A stretch of 64,000 nucleotides of DNA from Pseudomonas putida (lineage in GTDB: Bacteria > Pseudomonadota > Gammaproteobacteria > Pseudomonadales > Pseudomonadaceae), in assembly GCF_030159595.1 (NCBI RefSeq), contig NZ_BSKJ01000002.1, forward strand, positions 427,881 through 491,880. The letters are read 5' to 3'. The position numbers were made by a program, and so were the translations under genes. The notes beneath the pieces are model-generated. The model was not told the DNA's origin, searched no databases, and worked only from the letters and a program-made list of their open reading frames with translations. Shown piece by piece: positions 45,615 through 56,094 of the stretch. The number at the start of each line of letters is the position of its first letter. Positions within the stretch are counted from its first letter, which is position 1.

Positions 45615-45714
45615 CAGCTGCAAGCTACAAGCTGCAAGCCGCAAGACGATCACTTAAGCCGGGCAAACCTCGTACTGCCTTTACATGCAGCTTGAGGCTT
45701 GCCACTTGCAGCTG
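45615..45714. repeat. Inverted repeat in the gltB-gltD gap
   Basis: The two ends of the 123-base gap are inverted copies (CAGCTGCAAG at 45615-45624 and CTTGCAGCTG at 45705-45714), with further partial copies of AAGCTGCAAGCC between them. It is a different repeat class from the REP units elsewhere in the window. A stem could slow RNA decay or reduce readthrough from gltB into gltD. Confidence 0.6.
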
Positions 45715-45717
45715 TTT

Positions 45718-48700
45718 TTACTGCGGGTTGGCACGCGTGCTGGACAACAGTTGCTTCAGGTTGGCTGCCTTCGGCTTCACCAGCCAGAAGCGCCGCACAT
45801 AGTCGTCCAGGTTCTCCGAGAGCTCGCGCCCCCACTCGCTGCCGGTTTCTTCCACATACTCGGCAAGGACACGCGCCAGGTGGCTGCGGTAGGCCTCCAT
45901 CGCTTCACCACTGATCCGCTGGATTTCCACCAGTTCGTGGTTGAGCTTGTCGACGAAGCTATTGTCCATATCGAGCACATAGGCGAAGCCGCCAGTCATG
46001 CCAGAACCGAAGTTGTAACCGGTCTTGCCCAACACGCAGACAAAGCCGCCGGTCATGTATTCACAGCAGTGATCGCCAGTGCCCTCGACAACAGCGTGGG
46101 CGCCGGAGTTACGTACAGCGAAGCGCTCGCCCGCAGTACCCGCAGCAAACAGCTTGCCGCCAGTGGCACCGTACAGGCAGGTGTTGCCGACGATGGCGCT
46201 GTGCTGGGTTTCGAACGGGCTGCCGGCTGGCGGCACGATGGTGACCTTGCCACCGGTCATGCCCTTGCCGACGTAGTCGTTGGCGTCACCTTCCAGGTGC
46301 AGGTTCAGGCCGCCGGCGTTCCACACGCCGAAGCTCTGGCCCGCAGTGCCTTTGAAGCGGAAGGTGATCGGCGCCGCAGCCATGCCCTGGTTGCCGTGCA
46401 GGCGGGCGATTTCACCCGACACACGCGCACCGATGGAACGGTCGCAGTTGCAGATGTCGAGGTTGAACTCGCCACCCGCCTGATCGCGGATGGCCGGCAT
46501 GGCCATTTCCACCATCTTCTCGGCCAGCTCGCCCTGGTCGAACGGCGGGTTCTTGTCCACTTCGCAGAACTGCGGCTTGTCAGCCGGAATATGCGAGCTG
46601 CCCAGCAGCGGCGTCAGGTCCAGGTGGTGCTGGCGCTCGGTGTCGCCTGGCAACACGTCGAGCAGGTCGGTACGGCCGATCAGCTCGCCCAGGCTGCGCA
46701 CGCCCAACTTGGCCAGCCACTCTCGGGTTTCTTCGGCGACGAAGGTGAAGAAGTTGATCACCATGTCGACGGTGCCGATGTAGTGGTCCTTGCGCAGCTT
46801 GTCGTTCTGGGTGGCTACGCCGGTGGCGCAGTTGTTCAGGTGGCAGATGCGCAGGTACTTGCAACCCAGGGCGATCATTGGCGCGGTGCCGAAGCCGAAG
46901 CTCTCGGCGCCGAGGATGGCCGCCTTGATCACGTCCAGGCCGGTTTTCAGGCCGCCGTCGGTCTGTACCCGTACCTTGCCGCGCAGGTCGTTGCCGCGCA
47001 GGGTCTGGTGGGTTTCGGCCAGGCCCAGTTCCCACGGGGCGCCGGCGTACTTGATCGAAGTCAGCGGCGAAGCACCGGTACCACCGTCGTAGCCCGAGAT
47101 GGTGATCAGGTCGGCGTAGGCCTTGGCCACGCCAGCGGCGATGGTGCCGACGCCAGCTTCCGCCACCAGCTTGACCGAAACCAGCGCCTGCGGGTTGACC
47201 TGCTTGAGGTCGTAGATCAGCTGGGCCAGGTCTTCGATCGAGTAGATGTCGTGGTGCGGCGGTGGCGAAATCAGGGTCACGCCTGGTACCGCATAGCGCA
47301 GCTTGGCGATCAGGCCGTTGACCTTGCCGCCTGGCAGCTGGCCGCCCTCACCCGGCTTGGCGCCCTGGGCAACCTTGATCTGCAGCACTTCAGCGTTCAC
47401 CAGGTACTCCGGGGTCACGCCAAAGCGGCCAGTGGCCACCTGCTTGATCTTCGAGCTCTTGATGGTGCCGTAGCGCGACGGGTCTTCACCGCCCTCACCG
47501 GAGTTGGAGCGCGCGCCCAGGCGGTTCATCGCCTCGGCCAGCGCTTCGTGGGCCTCTGGCGACAGTGCGCCCAACGAGATACCGGCGGAGTCAAAGCGCT
47601 TGAGGATGGCCTCCAGCGGCTCGATCTGCTCCAGCGCCAGTGGCTGGTCGGCCACTTTCACCTTCAGCAGGTCGCGGATCATCGACACCGGGCGCTGGTC
47701 GACCAGCGTGGTGTATTCCTTGAACTTGGCGTAGTCGCCCTGCTGCACGGCGGCTTGCAGGGTGTTGACCACGTCCGGGTTGTAGGCGTGGTACTCGCCA
47801 CCGTGGACGAACTTCAGCAGGCCACCTTGCTGGATCGGCTTGCGCGCGCTCCAGGCTTCGGCCGCCAGCAGCTTCTGGTCGTTTTCCAGGTCTTCGAAGC
47901 GCGCACCCTTGATACGGCTGGACACACCCTTGAAGCTCAGGCCAACCACTTCCTCGGACAGACCGATGGCTTCAAACAGCTGCGCACCGCGGTACGAGGT
48001 AATGGTGGAGATACCCATCTTCGACAGGATCTTCAGCAAGCCCTTGGAGATGCCTTTGCGGTAGTACTTGAAGACTTCGTCCAGGTCGCCCAGCACTTCG
48101 CCGGTGCGGATCAGGTCGGCCAGCACTTCATACGCCAGGTACGGGTATACGGCCGAGGCACCGAAGCCCAGCAGCACGGCAAAGTGGTGCGGGTCGCGGG
48201 CGGTGGCGGTTTCCACCAGGATATTGCTGTCGCAACGCAGGCCCTGCTCGGTCAGGCGGTGGTGCACTGCACCAACGGCCAGCGAAGCGTGAACCGGCAA
48301 CTTGCCTGGGGCGATGTAGCGGTCGCTCAGCACCAGTTGGGTCTTGCCGGCGCGCACGGCTTCTTCAGCCTGGTCGGCGATATTGCGGATGGCCGCTTCC
48401 AGGCCAACGCTCTGTTCATAGTTGAGGTCGATCAGCTGACGGTCGAAACCTTCACGCTCCAGGTTCATCAGCGAACGCCACTTGGCAGGCGAGATGACCG
48501 GCGAGCTGAGGATGACCCGCGAAGCGTGCTCCGGGGACTCCTGGAAGATGTTGCGCTCGGCGCCCAGGCAGATCTCCAGCGACATCACGATGGCTTCGCG
48601 CAGCGGGTCGATCGGCGGATTGGTCACCTGGGCGAACTGCTGGCGGAAGAAGTCGAAAGGCGAACGCACGCGCTGCGAGAGCACGGCCATCGGCGTGTCA

Positions 48701-50163
48701 TCCCCCATCGAACCAACGGCTTCCTGGCCCTGCTCACCCAGCGGGCGCAGCACCTGGTCACGCTCTTCGAAGGTGACCTGGAACATCTTCATGTATTGCT
48801 TGAGCTGGTCAGCGTCGTAGCTGGCCGCGCCCTGGTCGTCGGTCAGCGTCGCCTGGATGCGGGTGGCGTACTGACGCAGCCAGCGCTTGTACGGGTGGCG
48901 CGACTTCAGGCGGTTGTCGATGGCGTCGGTGTCGAGGATCTGGCCGGTTTCGGTGTCCACGGCAAGGATCTGACCCGGGCCGACACGGCCCTTGGCCAGT
49001 ACTTCCTCAGGCTGGTAGCCCCATACGCCGATTTCCGAGGCGATGGTGATGTAGCCGTTGGTGGTGGTCACCCAGCGCGCCGGGCGCAGGCCGTTGCGGT
49101 CGAGCAGGCACACCGCGTGGCGACCTTCGGTCATGACGATACCGGCCGGGCCGTCCCACGGCTCCATGTGCATGGAGTTGTATTCGTAGAAGGCGCGCAG
49201 GTCGGCGTCCATGGTCTCGACGTTCTGCCAGGCTGGCGGTACCAGCATGCGCACGCCGCGGAACAGGTCGATGCCACCGGTCACCATCAGCTCGAGCATG
49301 TTGTCCATGCTCGACGAGTCGGAACCGACGCGGTTGACCAGCGGGCCGAGCTCTTCGAGGTCGGGGATCAGGTCGTTGGCGAACTTGGTGCGACGGGCCA
49401 TGGCCCAGTTGCGGTTGCCGGTGATGGTGTTGATCTCGCCGTTGTGGGCGAGGAAGCGGAACGGCTGCGCCAGCGGCCATTTCGGCAGGGTGTTGGTGGA
49501 GAAGCGCTGGTGGAACACGCAGATCGCGGTTTGCAGGCGCTCGTCACCCAGGTCTGGGTAAAACGCCGCGAGATCGCGCGGCATCATCAGGCCTTTGTAG
49601 ATGATGGTCTTGTGCGAGAAGCTGCAGATGTAGTGGTCGGCGTCGTGGGCGTTGGCCACCGACGAGCGGCGACGGGCGCTGAACAGCTTGATGGCGAATT
49701 CCTGATCGCTCAGGCCTTCACCGCCGATGAACACCTGCTCGATCTGCGGCAGGCGCTCCAAGGCCAGGCGGCCGAGCACACTGGTGTCGATTGGCACCTT
49801 GCGCCAGCCGACCAGCTTCAGGCCGGCAGCGAGGATTTCGCGATCCATGTTGGCGCGAGCGGCTTCAGCTTTGACTGGGTCCTGGTTGAAGAACACCATG
49901 CCAACGGCGTACTGCTTGGGCAGCTCGACGGCGAAGTGTTCCTGGGCCACGGCACGCAGGAATTGATCGGGCTTCTGCATGAGCAGACCGCAACCGTCAC
50001 CGGTCTTGCCGTCGGCGTTGATACCGCCGCGGTGGGTCATGCACGTCAGCGCCTGCATGGCGGTTTGCAGAAGGTGGTGGCTCGGTTCGCCCGTCATATG
50101 GGCGATCAGGCCAAAACCACAGTTGTCCTTGAATTCTTCGGGATGGTACAGACCTGTTTTCAT
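45718..50163 (-). CDS. gltB: Glutamate synthase large subunit
   Basis: A 1481-residue NADPH-GOGAT alpha chain that makes two glutamates from glutamine and 2-oxoglutarate. Domains: glutamine amidotransferase class II (about 15-400) whose N-terminal nucleophile is Cys15, exposed after removal of a 14-residue leader ([14 protein letters not shown]); a central domain; the FMN-binding synthase domain (about 800-1200, with [20 protein letters not shown] and [11 protein letters not shown]); a 3Fe-4S cluster region and a GXGXXG-rich beta-helix at the C-terminus. The ATG at 50163 has GGTGAG upstream; a GTG eight codons earlier is a weaker alternative. With glnA it forms the GS-GOGAT cycle. Confidence 0.97.
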   Translation of the reverse strand: MKTGLYHPEEFKDNCGFGLIAHMTGEPSHHLLQTAMQALTCMTHRGGINADGKTGDGCGLLMQKPDQFLRAVAQEHFAVELPKQYAVGMVFFNQDPVKAEAARANMDREILAAGLKLVGWRKVPIDTSVLGRLALERLPQIEQVFIGGEGLSDQEFAIKLFSARRRSSVANAHDADHYICSFSHKTIIYKGLMMPRDLAAFYPDLGDERLQTAICVFHQRFSTNTLPKWPLAQPFRFLAHNGEINTITGNRNWAMARRTKFANDLIPDLEELGPLVNRVGSDSSSMDNMLELMVTGGIDLFRGVRMLVPPAWQNVETMDADLRAFYEYNSMHMEPWDGPAGIVMTEGRHAVCLLDRNGLRPARWVTTTNGYITIASEIGVWGYQPEEVLAKGRVGPGQILAVDTETGQILDTDAIDNRLKSRHPYKRWLRQYATRIQATLTDDQGAASYDADQLKQYMKMFQVTFEERDQVLRPLGEQGQEAVGSMGDDTPMAVLSQRVRSPFDFFRQQFAQVTNPPIDPLREAIVMSLEICLGAERNIFQESPEHASRVILSSPVISPAKWRSLMNLEREGFDRQLIDLNYEQSVGLEAAIRNIADQAEEAVRAGKTQLVLSDRYIAPGKLPVHASLAVGAVHHRLTEQGLRCDSNILVETATARDPHHFAVLLGFGASAVYPYLAYEVLADLIRTGEVLGDLDEVFKYYRKGISKGLLKILSKMGISTITSYRGAQLFEAIGLSEEVVGLSFKGVSSRIKGARFEDLENDQKLLAAEAWSARKPIQQGGLLKFVHGGEYHAYNPDVVNTLQAAVQQGDYAKFKEYTTLVDQRPVSMIRDLLKVKVADQPLALEQIEPLEAILKRFDSAGISLGALSPEAHEALAEAMNRLGARSNSGEGGEDPSRYGTIKSSKIKQVATGRFGVTPEYLVNAEVLQIKVAQGAKPGEGGQLPGGKVNGLIAKLRYAVPGVTLISPPPHHDIYSIEDLAQLIYDLKQVNPQALVSVKLVAEAGVGTIAAGVAKAYADLITISGYDGGTGASPLTSIKYAGAPWELGLAETHQTLRGNDLRGKVRVQTDGGLKTGLDVIKAAILGAESFGFGTAPMIALGCKYLRICHLNNCATGVATQNDKLRKDHYIGTVDMVINFFTFVAEETREWLAKLGVRSLGELIGRTDLLDVLPGDTERQHHLDLTPLLGSSHIPADKPQFCEVDKNPPFDQGELAEKMVEMAMPAIRDQAGGEFNLDICNCDRSIGARVSGEIARLHGNQGMAAAPITFRFKGTAGQSFGVWNAGGLNLHLEGDANDYVGKGMTGGKVTIVPPAGSPFETQHSAIVGNTCLYGATGGKLFAAGTAGERFAVRNSGAHAVVEGTGDHCCEYMTGGFVCVLGKTGYNFGSGMTGGFAYVLDMDNSFVDKLNHELVEIQRISGEAMEAYRSHLARVLAEYVEETGSEWGRELSENLDDYVRRFWLVKPKAANLKQLLSSTRANPQ

Positions 50164-50538
50164 AGACACTTTTCTCACCAGGTTCACCTCTCAACCGGAG
50201 GTAAATCTCTTTTTTAACAACCACTTACCATCCACGCCGATCAAACGCCAGCTTTTTTGCGGTGGTCATGGAAAACCATTGTTGCACAGCGACAGCGATG
50301 CCCACAAATTTTCATGTCTCACCATTGAAAATTTATGTCGCAATTTTGAATGTTTTTGCGCCATGCGCCGTGATAGCGGCTTGGCTCGAGTCTGAAGCGT
50401 TTCAGCCATGACTGCAACTAGGGGCTTGTGGCCGGCAGTCTGGGACAGAAAAGCCTGCCGCGTTGAAACGCAGCAGGCTAGTCGAAAGTCAGTAATCGCT
50501 CAGCAACTGGGCGGCGGGGTGGTGCCGCCCGGAAGGTA
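50164..50538. other. 375-base gap between gltB and damX
   Basis: No gene is seen. It holds the damX terminator (50449-50479) and, nearer gltB, an AT-rich stretch with the inverted repeat AAATTTTCA (50306-50314) and TGAAAATTT (50326-50334), a possible operator for a nitrogen or leucine-type regulator of gltBD. A clear sigma70 pair was not found. Confidence 0.5.
50449..50479 (-). terminator. Terminator of the pil-aro-damX transcript
   Basis: AGCCTGC...GCAGGCT stem with an inner GCGTT/AACGC pairing, followed on the minus strand by TTTTCTG, about 60 bases after the damX stop. Confidence 0.75.
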
Positions 50539-52152
50539 TCAGCGGGCCGAGGCCAGCTCTTGTTGGACGCTGGCGACGGTACGTGGCCAAGGTTTACCAG
50601 CCTGGACCTTCGCTGGCAAGTTCTTGATGGCCGCAACCGCTGCGTCGCGGTTGGCGAAGCTGCCGTATGTGACTACATACAGCGGCTTGCCCTGCAGGTT
50701 TTTCTTGAAGTAGCGATAGTCGCCACCCTGGGCCTTGACGTACGCCTGGGCCGAAGCCTCGGAGCTGGTGCCAAGGATCTGCACCACATAATTGCCCGGC
50801 TTTTGCCCGGCGTACCAGCCACCGCCACCACCACCAGCGGCCGCTGGTTTTTCAACAGGCTTGGCAACTGGCTTGGCCACGGCGACCTGGGTCGGTGCTG
50901 GCGCAGGCTTGGCAGGTGCAACCGGCTTGGCAGGCTGGGTTGCGACGGGTTTTGGCGCAGGCGCTACCGGCTGCACAGGCTGGGCAGGCACACTGGCTAC
51001 TGGCTGGGCAGGCACAGGCGCGGGGCCGGCCGGCACGCCTTGCGGCGGCGCAATGGTGGTCACGGTTGGCGGCGGGTTGCCGGGCTGCAGGGCAGTGTCA
51101 CCCGCCGGGCTGCCTTCTTCTCCCTCCCCCATGCCTGCGGCCTGGGCCAGCGGCTCGCGCATCACCGGCTGGGACTGGCCAACCAGTGGCAACGGCATCG
51201 GCTGGGACGAGCCAGAGAACTCGATGGCAGCACCCTGCTTGCCCTCGCCAAGCGGCAACTGGGCCTGGGCGGTTGGCGCTTCGGCCGGGGGTTTATCGCC
51301 TTTCTTGGGCATCAACACCGCGGCGCCAACGGCGACCACGACCACAGCGGACAGCGCGAGCACATGTTTTTTAGGCATCTTGAACCCCATGGATGGTCGC
51401 TTGGCCGTCGAGCGGCTGGCGATCATGGCTTCGATCAAAGTGTCACGGGCGACCTGGTTGATGTTGCCAGGCCAACCGTCGGAGTGTTCATGGATATCGA
51501 CGATCTGTTCACGGCTGAATACCTCGATGCCCCGGCCAGCCCCTTCCAGGCGCTGCTCCAGGTACTCGCGGGTTTCGTCCTCACTGTAGGGGGCGAGCTC
51601 GATGATGTGGAAGCGTTCTTCCTCGATATTGAGCTCATCCAGCCCGGCAATCAGTGACGGCTCACCAAACAGGAACACATGCGGACGTCCTTCCGGTACA
51701 CCCGCCGCCAATTCCAGCAACGCTTGGAGTGCCGACTCGTCGAGTTGTTCCGCATCGTCCACCAGCAAATACACTTCCTGCCCGGTCAGCGCCAGCTGTA
51801 CAACCTTGGACAGGATCGCCTGCACCTGCGCCTGGTCCACGCCCAGATCCTGGGCGACCTGGGCCAGCATGCCAGAGGCATCGCTGGCACTGCGGGCAGA
51901 CACCACCACACTCTGCACCGCCTGCTTGTTGGTACTGGCCACCAGGGCCTGGCGCAGCAGCGACTTGCCGCTGCCCAGCGGGCCACTGACTACCAGCATC
52001 AACTGGCTGTAGCGCGCCAAGTGGTGCAACTGACCCAGCACAGGCTTGCGCTGGGCCGGGAAGAACTTGAAGCCGGGCACACGCGGCGCGAACGGATCGT
52101 GGCTCAACTGGTAATGGTCGAGAAAGGCCTCATCGGCATGCAAACTGGTCAT
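50539..52152 (-). CDS. damX: DamX-like protein: AAA ATPase domain, membrane helix and SPOR domain
   Basis: A 537-residue protein. The cytoplasmic N-terminal half is an ExeA-type AAA ATPase (Walker A GPLGSGKS at 57-64, VYLLVDDAEQLD as Walker B). One membrane helix lies near residues 270-288. A Pro/Ala-rich linker (about 300-455) leads to a SPOR domain (NYVVQILGTSSEASAQAYVKAQGG and LYVVTYGSFANRDAAVAAI). SPOR domains bind denuded glycan strands at the septum. Position after aroB matches E. coli damX, but E. coli DamX lacks a catalytic-looking ATPase, so this is the longer ATPase-bearing form. Confidence 0.9.
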   Translation of the reverse strand: MTSLHADEAFLDHYQLSHDPFAPRVPGFKFFPAQRKPVLGQLHHLARYSQLMLVVSGPLGSGKSLLRQALVASTNKQAVQSVVVSARSASDASGMLAQVAQDLGVDQAQVQAILSKVVQLALTGQEVYLLVDDAEQLDESALQALLELAAGVPEGRPHVFLFGEPSLIAGLDELNIEEERFHIIELAPYSEDETREYLEQRLEGAGRGIEVFSREQIVDIHEHSDGWPGNINQVARDTLIEAMIASRSTAKRPSMGFKMPKKHVLALSAVVVVAVGAAVLMPKKGDKPPAEAPTAQAQLPLGEGKQGAAIEFSGSSQPMPLPLVGQSQPVMREPLAQAAGMGEGEEGSPAGDTALQPGNPPPTVTTIAPPQGVPAGPAPVPAQPVASVPAQPVQPVAPAPKPVATQPAKPVAPAKPAPAPTQVAVAKPVAKPVEKPAAAGGGGGGWYAGQKPGNYVVQILGTSSEASAQAYVKAQGGDYRYFKKNLQGKPLYVVTYGSFANRDAAVAAIKNLPAKVQAGKPWPRTVASVQQELASAR

Positions 52153-52167
52153 TGCGCTGTCACAACC

Positions 52168-53265
52168 TCAAAGCTGGGCCACGATCGCGCGGTAATCCGC
52201 CGACAGCGTGGCCTGTAGAATCTCTTTCGAATAGTCGTCGGTCACCACGGCCTCGCCCATCTGGCGCAGCAGCACCAGACGCAGACGACCGTCGAGCACC
52301 TTCTTGTCGACCGCCATGTGCTCCATGAAATGCGCCGGGGTCATTTCCAGTGGTGGCACCACCGGCAAACCTGCGTCCTGCAACAGGCGGATTCCGCGAT
52401 CGCGCTCGGCCTGGTCGATCCAGCCAAGGCGCATGGACATTTCCAGGGCCATCACCGTGCCCGCTGCCACGGCTTCGCCGTGCAGCCACACGCCATAGCC
52501 CATGTGGGTTTCGATGGCATGCCCGAAGGTATGCCCCAGGTTCAACGTGGCCCGTACGCCGGACTCGCGCTCATCGGCCCCCACTACCGCAGCCTTGGCG
52601 GCGCAGGAGCGGCTGATTGCCTCGGTCAGGGCCACAGGATCCAGGGCGCGCAGGGCCTGCATATTGTCCTCGAGCCAGGCGAGGAACGGTTTGTCGCAAA
52701 TCAGGCCGTACTTGATCACTTCGGCCAGGCCTGCCGACAGCTCGCGCGCGGGCAGTGTCTTCAGGCTGGTGGTGTCGATCAGCACCGCATTGGGCTGATA
52801 GAAGGCACCGACCATGTTCTTGCCCAGTGGGTGGTTGATACCGGTCTTGCCGCCCACCGAGGAGTCGACCTGGGACAGCAGGGTGGTCGGCACCTGGATG
52901 AAATCGACACCGCGCTGGTAGCAAGCGGCCGCGAAGCCGGCCATGTCACCGATCACGCCGCCGCCCAGAGCGACCACGGTAGTGCGGCGATCATGGCGGG
53001 CGGTCAGCAGGCCATCGAAGATCAGCTGCAGGGTTTCCCAGTTCTTGTAGGCTTCGCCATCGGGCAATACCACCGGCAGCACCGAATAGGCACCCAGGGT
53101 CTTGGTCAGGCGTTCGAGATACAGGGGCGCGACGGTCTCGTTGGAAACGATGGCGACTTGCCGGCCGGCAATGTGCGGCGCCAGCAGTTCGGGCTGGTCC
53201 AGCAGGCCTTCGCCAATGTAGATCGGGTAGCTACGCTCGCCCAGGTCGACCTTAAGTGTCTGCAT
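52168..53265 (-). CDS. aroB: 3-dehydroquinate synthase
   Basis: A 365-residue NAD- and metal-dependent enzyme that closes the first ring of the shikimate pathway. Motifs: [32 protein letters not shown] (NAD binding and active site), [20 protein letters not shown] and the metal-binding glutamate and histidine pairs ([20 protein letters not shown]). The ATG at 53265 is favoured over an in-frame upstream ATG without homology. It follows aroK by about 100 bases. Confidence 0.97.
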   Translation of the reverse strand: MQTLKVDLGERSYPIYIGEGLLDQPELLAPHIAGRQVAIVSNETVAPLYLERLTKTLGAYSVLPVVLPDGEAYKNWETLQLIFDGLLTARHDRRTTVVALGGGVIGDMAGFAAACYQRGVDFIQVPTTLLSQVDSSVGGKTGINHPLGKNMVGAFYQPNAVLIDTTSLKTLPARELSAGLAEVIKYGLICDKPFLAWLEDNMQALRALDPVALTEAISRSCAAKAAVVGADERESGVRATLNLGHTFGHAIETHMGYGVWLHGEAVAAGTVMALEMSMRLGWIDQAERDRGIRLLQDAGLPVVPPLEMTPAHFMEHMAVDKKVLDGRLRLVLLRQMGEAVVTDDYSKEILQATLSADYRAIVAQL

Positions 53266-53362
53266 GTATCCCCACAATGTACTTGGGCGCGGCGCCGTTC
53301 GGGCAACTCACGCGGTAACGTTGAACCTCGCCTCGGCGCTGGTGGCCGAGAATAGTCCCGGG

Positions 53363-53881
53363 TTAACGGGGCGGCAACTGCTGCAAGCGTTCGAGAATAT
53401 CGATCACCACCATGCGTGGCGGCCGCTCGTCGGTTTCCACCACCACGTCGGCGATCTCGCGGTAGAGCGGGTCACGGGTTTCCAGCAGGGCACGCAGGGT
53501 CGCCTCGGGGTTGGCGGTGCGCAGCAGCGGGCGATTGCGATCGCGCGCGGTGCGACCAACCTGCTGTTCCACCGAGGCATGCAAGTAAATCACCCGGCCA
53601 CCCTGGTGCAATGCCTGGCGGTTGGCTTCGCGCATCACTGCACCACCGCCGGTCGCCAGGACCACGCCGTCGAGTTCGCACAGTTCGGCGATCATCGCCT
53701 GCTCGCGGTCACGGAAACCCGGCTCGCCTTCCTTGTCGAAAATCCACGGGATGTTGGCGCCGCATCGCAGTTCGATTTCCTTGTCGGAATCCTTGAACAG
53801 CAGGCGCAGCTCTTTGGCCAATAGGCGTCCAATGGTGCTTTTACCAGCGCCCATGGGCCCCACAAGTATCAAATTTCGCAC
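53363..53881 (-). CDS. aroK: Shikimate kinase
   Basis: A 172-residue P-loop kinase: [15 protein letters not shown] (residues 7-21), the shikimate-binding [28 protein letters not shown] and the ATGGGAVMR motif. It phosphorylates shikimate in aromatic amino-acid synthesis. The start is GTG (VRNLILVG), 4 bases after the pilQ stop, so it is translated from the pil operon message. Confidence 0.96.
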   Translation of the reverse strand: MRNLILVGPMGAGKSTIGRLLAKELRLLFKDSDKEIELRCGANIPWIFDKEGEPGFRDREQAMIAELCELDGVVLATGGGAVMREANRQALHQGGRVIYLHASVEQQVGRTARDRNRPLLRTANPEATLRALLETRDPLYREIADVVVETDERPPRMVVIDILERLQQLPPR

Positions 53882-53885
53882 AGAA

Positions 53886-55154
53886 TCAACGACTCACAGC
53901 AATCGCCTGGTCACTCATGATACGCGGAGTCAGGAAGACCAGCAGCTCGGATTTTTTCTCTTGTAATGCATCGCGTCGAAACAGCCGCCCAACATACGGC
54001 AGATCGCCCAAAAATGGCACCTTGTCGACCACATTGTTTTGCGAAGTCGAGTACACGCCACCGATCACGATCGTTTCGCCGTCCGCCACGCGAACCTTGG
54101 CATTGACCTCGTTCTTGCGGATCGGCGGTACGTTGTTCAAGGCATTGACGTAATCCGGCTCGTCCTTGGTCACCCTGACGGCCATGATCACCTTGTTGTC
54201 CGGTGTGATCTGCGGGGTCACCTCCAGCGACAGCGAAGCTTCGCGGAAGGAAACCGAAGTGGCGCCGCTCTGGCTGGTTTCCTGGTAAGGCACCTCGGTG
54301 CCTTTGAGGATCCTGGCCGTTTCCTTGTCAGCCGTGACTACCTTGGGCTGCGAGATAATCTCGCCGTTGCCGCTTTTTTCCATGGCACTGAGTTCCAGGT
54401 CGAGCAGCACGTCGCCACGCAGCAAACCCAAGCCAACGCTACCGCCCGCACGCTCTACACCGAGATCGACGAACAGCTCCTTGCCCGGCCGCAGGTTTTC
54501 ACCGTACAGCGGCCCACCCCAGCGCACGCCCAGGCTTTTCTCGTAATCGACGTTGGCCTCGACGATACGCGCCTCGATCGCCACCTGCCGCACAGGCACA
54601 TCGAGCTGCGCAACCAGCTGCCGCAATTCCGCCAAGCGGTCGGCGGACTGATGCGCCACCAGGGTATTGGTGCGCTCATCGACACCCAGGCTGCCGCTAG
54701 CGGTGAGGGTGCCATCATCCGCCAGGCTGGTCAGCAAAAGCTCAACCAGCTCGGCGGCCTTGGCATGATGGACAGGTATCAGCTCACGACGTAACGGCTG
54801 CATCTGCGCATCTGGCACCGACCCCACAGGGGTATCGAACGGCTGCGAGACAAACGCTGCCGCAGGCGCCACCAGCAGCACATTGCCCTCCTGGCGACGG
54901 GCCAGGCCCTTGCTACGCAGGACCAGGTCAAGGGCCTGATCCCAGGGCACATCCTGCAAGCGCAAGGTCACGTTGCCCTGTACGTCATCGCCGGCAACCA
55001 GGTTGACGCCCGCATAATCAGCCAGCACCTGCAGCACTGAACGCACTTCCACATCCTGGAAATTCAACGACAGGGGCTCACCCTGGAAAGGCGTCGCCGA
55101 CGCCAGCGGGATCGGCAGCAAGGCTGCCAACACCCATTTCATCAACATTTTCAT
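53886..55154 (-). CDS. pilQ: Short secretin PilQ/HofQ type
   Basis: A 422-residue outer-membrane secretin. After a signal peptide ([16 protein letters not shown]) come a secretin/TonB short N-terminal domain ([24 protein letters not shown]), a NolW-type domain (about 120-195) and the conserved secretin domain (about 240-415, [16 protein letters not shown] and the C-terminal [15 protein letters not shown]). The AMIN domains that anchor full-length PilQ (over 700 residues in P. aeruginosa) are absent, as in the 412-residue HofQ of E. coli used for DNA uptake. The gene overlaps the end of the PilO-PilP gene by 77 bases. Confidence 0.9.
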   Translation of the reverse strand: MKMLMKWVLAALLPIPLASATPFQGEPLSLNFQDVEVRSVLQVLADYAGVNLVAGDDVQGNVTLRLQDVPWDQALDLVLRSKGLARRQEGNVLLVAPAAAFVSQPFDTPVGSVPDAQMQPLRRELIPVHHAKAAELVELLLTSLADDGTLTASGSLGVDERTNTLVAHQSADRLAELRQLVAQLDVPVRQVAIEARIVEANVDYEKSLGVRWGGPLYGENLRPGKELFVDLGVERAGGSVGLGLLRGDVLLDLELSAMEKSGNGEIISQPKVVTADKETARILKGTEVPYQETSQSGATSVSFREASLSLEVTPQITPDNKVIMAVRVTKDEPDYVNALNNVPPIRKNEVNAKVRVADGETIVIGGVYSTSQNNVVDKVPFLGDLPYVGRLFRRDALQEKKSELLVFLTPRIMSDQAIAVSR

Positions 55155-56094
55155 TCCGGTCCGGGGCCTCCTTGCCCAGGCGTTTTGCAAGGGTGATGAA
55201 CGCCGTGCGCTCGTGCCACTCCCCCGCCATGAAAAGCCGTTCGCGTACCTCGACCCGGCCTTGATCGATCCTCTCCACCACACCGTGGTTACGCCCTAAA
55301 GGCTCGCCTGCCCGCACGCGGTAGAGCCTGCCAGCCGCCATCAGCAACGCCTCGTGCGACGTCCCACGCGACAGGCTGCCGACCATTTCCAACTGTGCCA
55401 GCGGCACACTGGCCAGCCCAGAGCCTGCCATTCGTCTCGCTGCTGGCGCGAATGGGTCGACCATTGGCTCTGGCGTTGCGGCCCTGGCCGGGGTGCGCGC
55501 AAGCACATCGGGTGCCGGTACAGGTGCGGCCGCCTGGAAGGCCTCTACACGCAGCTGCAGGCGTAAAAGCCCCGGCTGCCCCGCGACAGCGGCCAGGCTC
55601 ATGTCACCACTACGCAGCAGGCGCGCCTGGCCCAGCCAGTCGTGCAGCCATTGACGCAAGGCCACATAAGGCCCCACCACCTGCACCTGCAGGGGTGTTT
55701 TGCGATAGCCTGCCTGCTGCTCGGTTTCATGCACATCGAGCTGCTCGACCAGCAAGCCGTGCGCATGCCCCGACGAAGCCAGACTGTCGAGCAAGTCGCT
55801 CATGTCCTCCCCGTTGGCCAGGCGCCAGTGAGCCACCTTTAGCGCCTGCTCGGCCACCACCCGCGCTGCCTGCAGTTGCTCCAGCTCGACCAGCTTCGCC
55901 GCGCTGACTGACCGCTGCTCGCCCAATGAAGCTTGCCTGGTCGTCTCTTGCGCCTGCTGCTGAAGCCCTGCTGGCAGACGCAACGCGCACCCCATACCGA
56001 ACACCAGCACAGCGACCAGCACTGGCGCTATGCACCTGATACGGCTGGAGCTCTCGGCTACCGCCAGCCAGGTGACGATCGGCGCTGCATTCAC
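55078..56094 (-). CDS. PilO-PilP fusion protein
   Basis: A 338-residue protein. Residues 1-188 look like PilO: one membrane helix (about 20-38), a coiled coil and a ferredoxin-like half. After a Pro/Ala linker (189-211) residues 212-305 look like PilP: VDPFAP, VPLAQLEMVGSL, the RLYRVRAGEPLGRNHGVVERI strand pair and VEVRERLF. In P. aeruginosa these are two genes, and PilP is a lipoprotein; here its lipobox is missing. The tail overlaps the pilQ start. It starts with GTG at 56094 in a GTGA overlap with pilN. No frameshift or internal stop is seen, so the fusion is real in this sequence. Confidence 0.75.
   Translation of the reverse strand: MNAAPIVTWLAVAESSSRIRCIAPVLVAVLVFGMGCALRLPAGLQQQAQETTRQASLGEQRSVSAAKLVELEQLQAARVVAEQALKVAHWRLANGEDMSDLLDSLASSGHAHGLLVEQLDVHETEQQAGYRKTPLQVQVVGPYVALRQWLHDWLGQARLLRSGDMSLAAVAGQPGLLRLQLRVEAFQAAAPVPAPDVLARTPARAATPEPMVDPFAPAARRMAGSGLASVPLAQLEMVGSLSRGTSHEALLMAAGRLYRVRAGEPLGRNHGVVERIDQGRVEVRERLFMAGEWHERTAFITLAKRLGKEAPDRNENVDEMGVGSLAADPAGVGDAFPG

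Noticed and set aside
45685..50217. 1510-codon open frame on the plus strand opposite gltB
   Set aside because: Shadow of gltB: no family match, repeated His/Gln/Val-rich sequence, and the opposite strand encodes an intact GOGAT.
53886..55154. Secretin regarded as a broken pilQ pseudogene
   Set aside because: The frame is intact with signal peptide and full secretin domain, and the length equals HofQ-type proteins.
55078..56094. Fusion as a frameshift artefact
   Set aside because: The frame runs 338 codons without interruption and both halves keep family motifs; a single base error would break one of them. Resequencing remains the final check.
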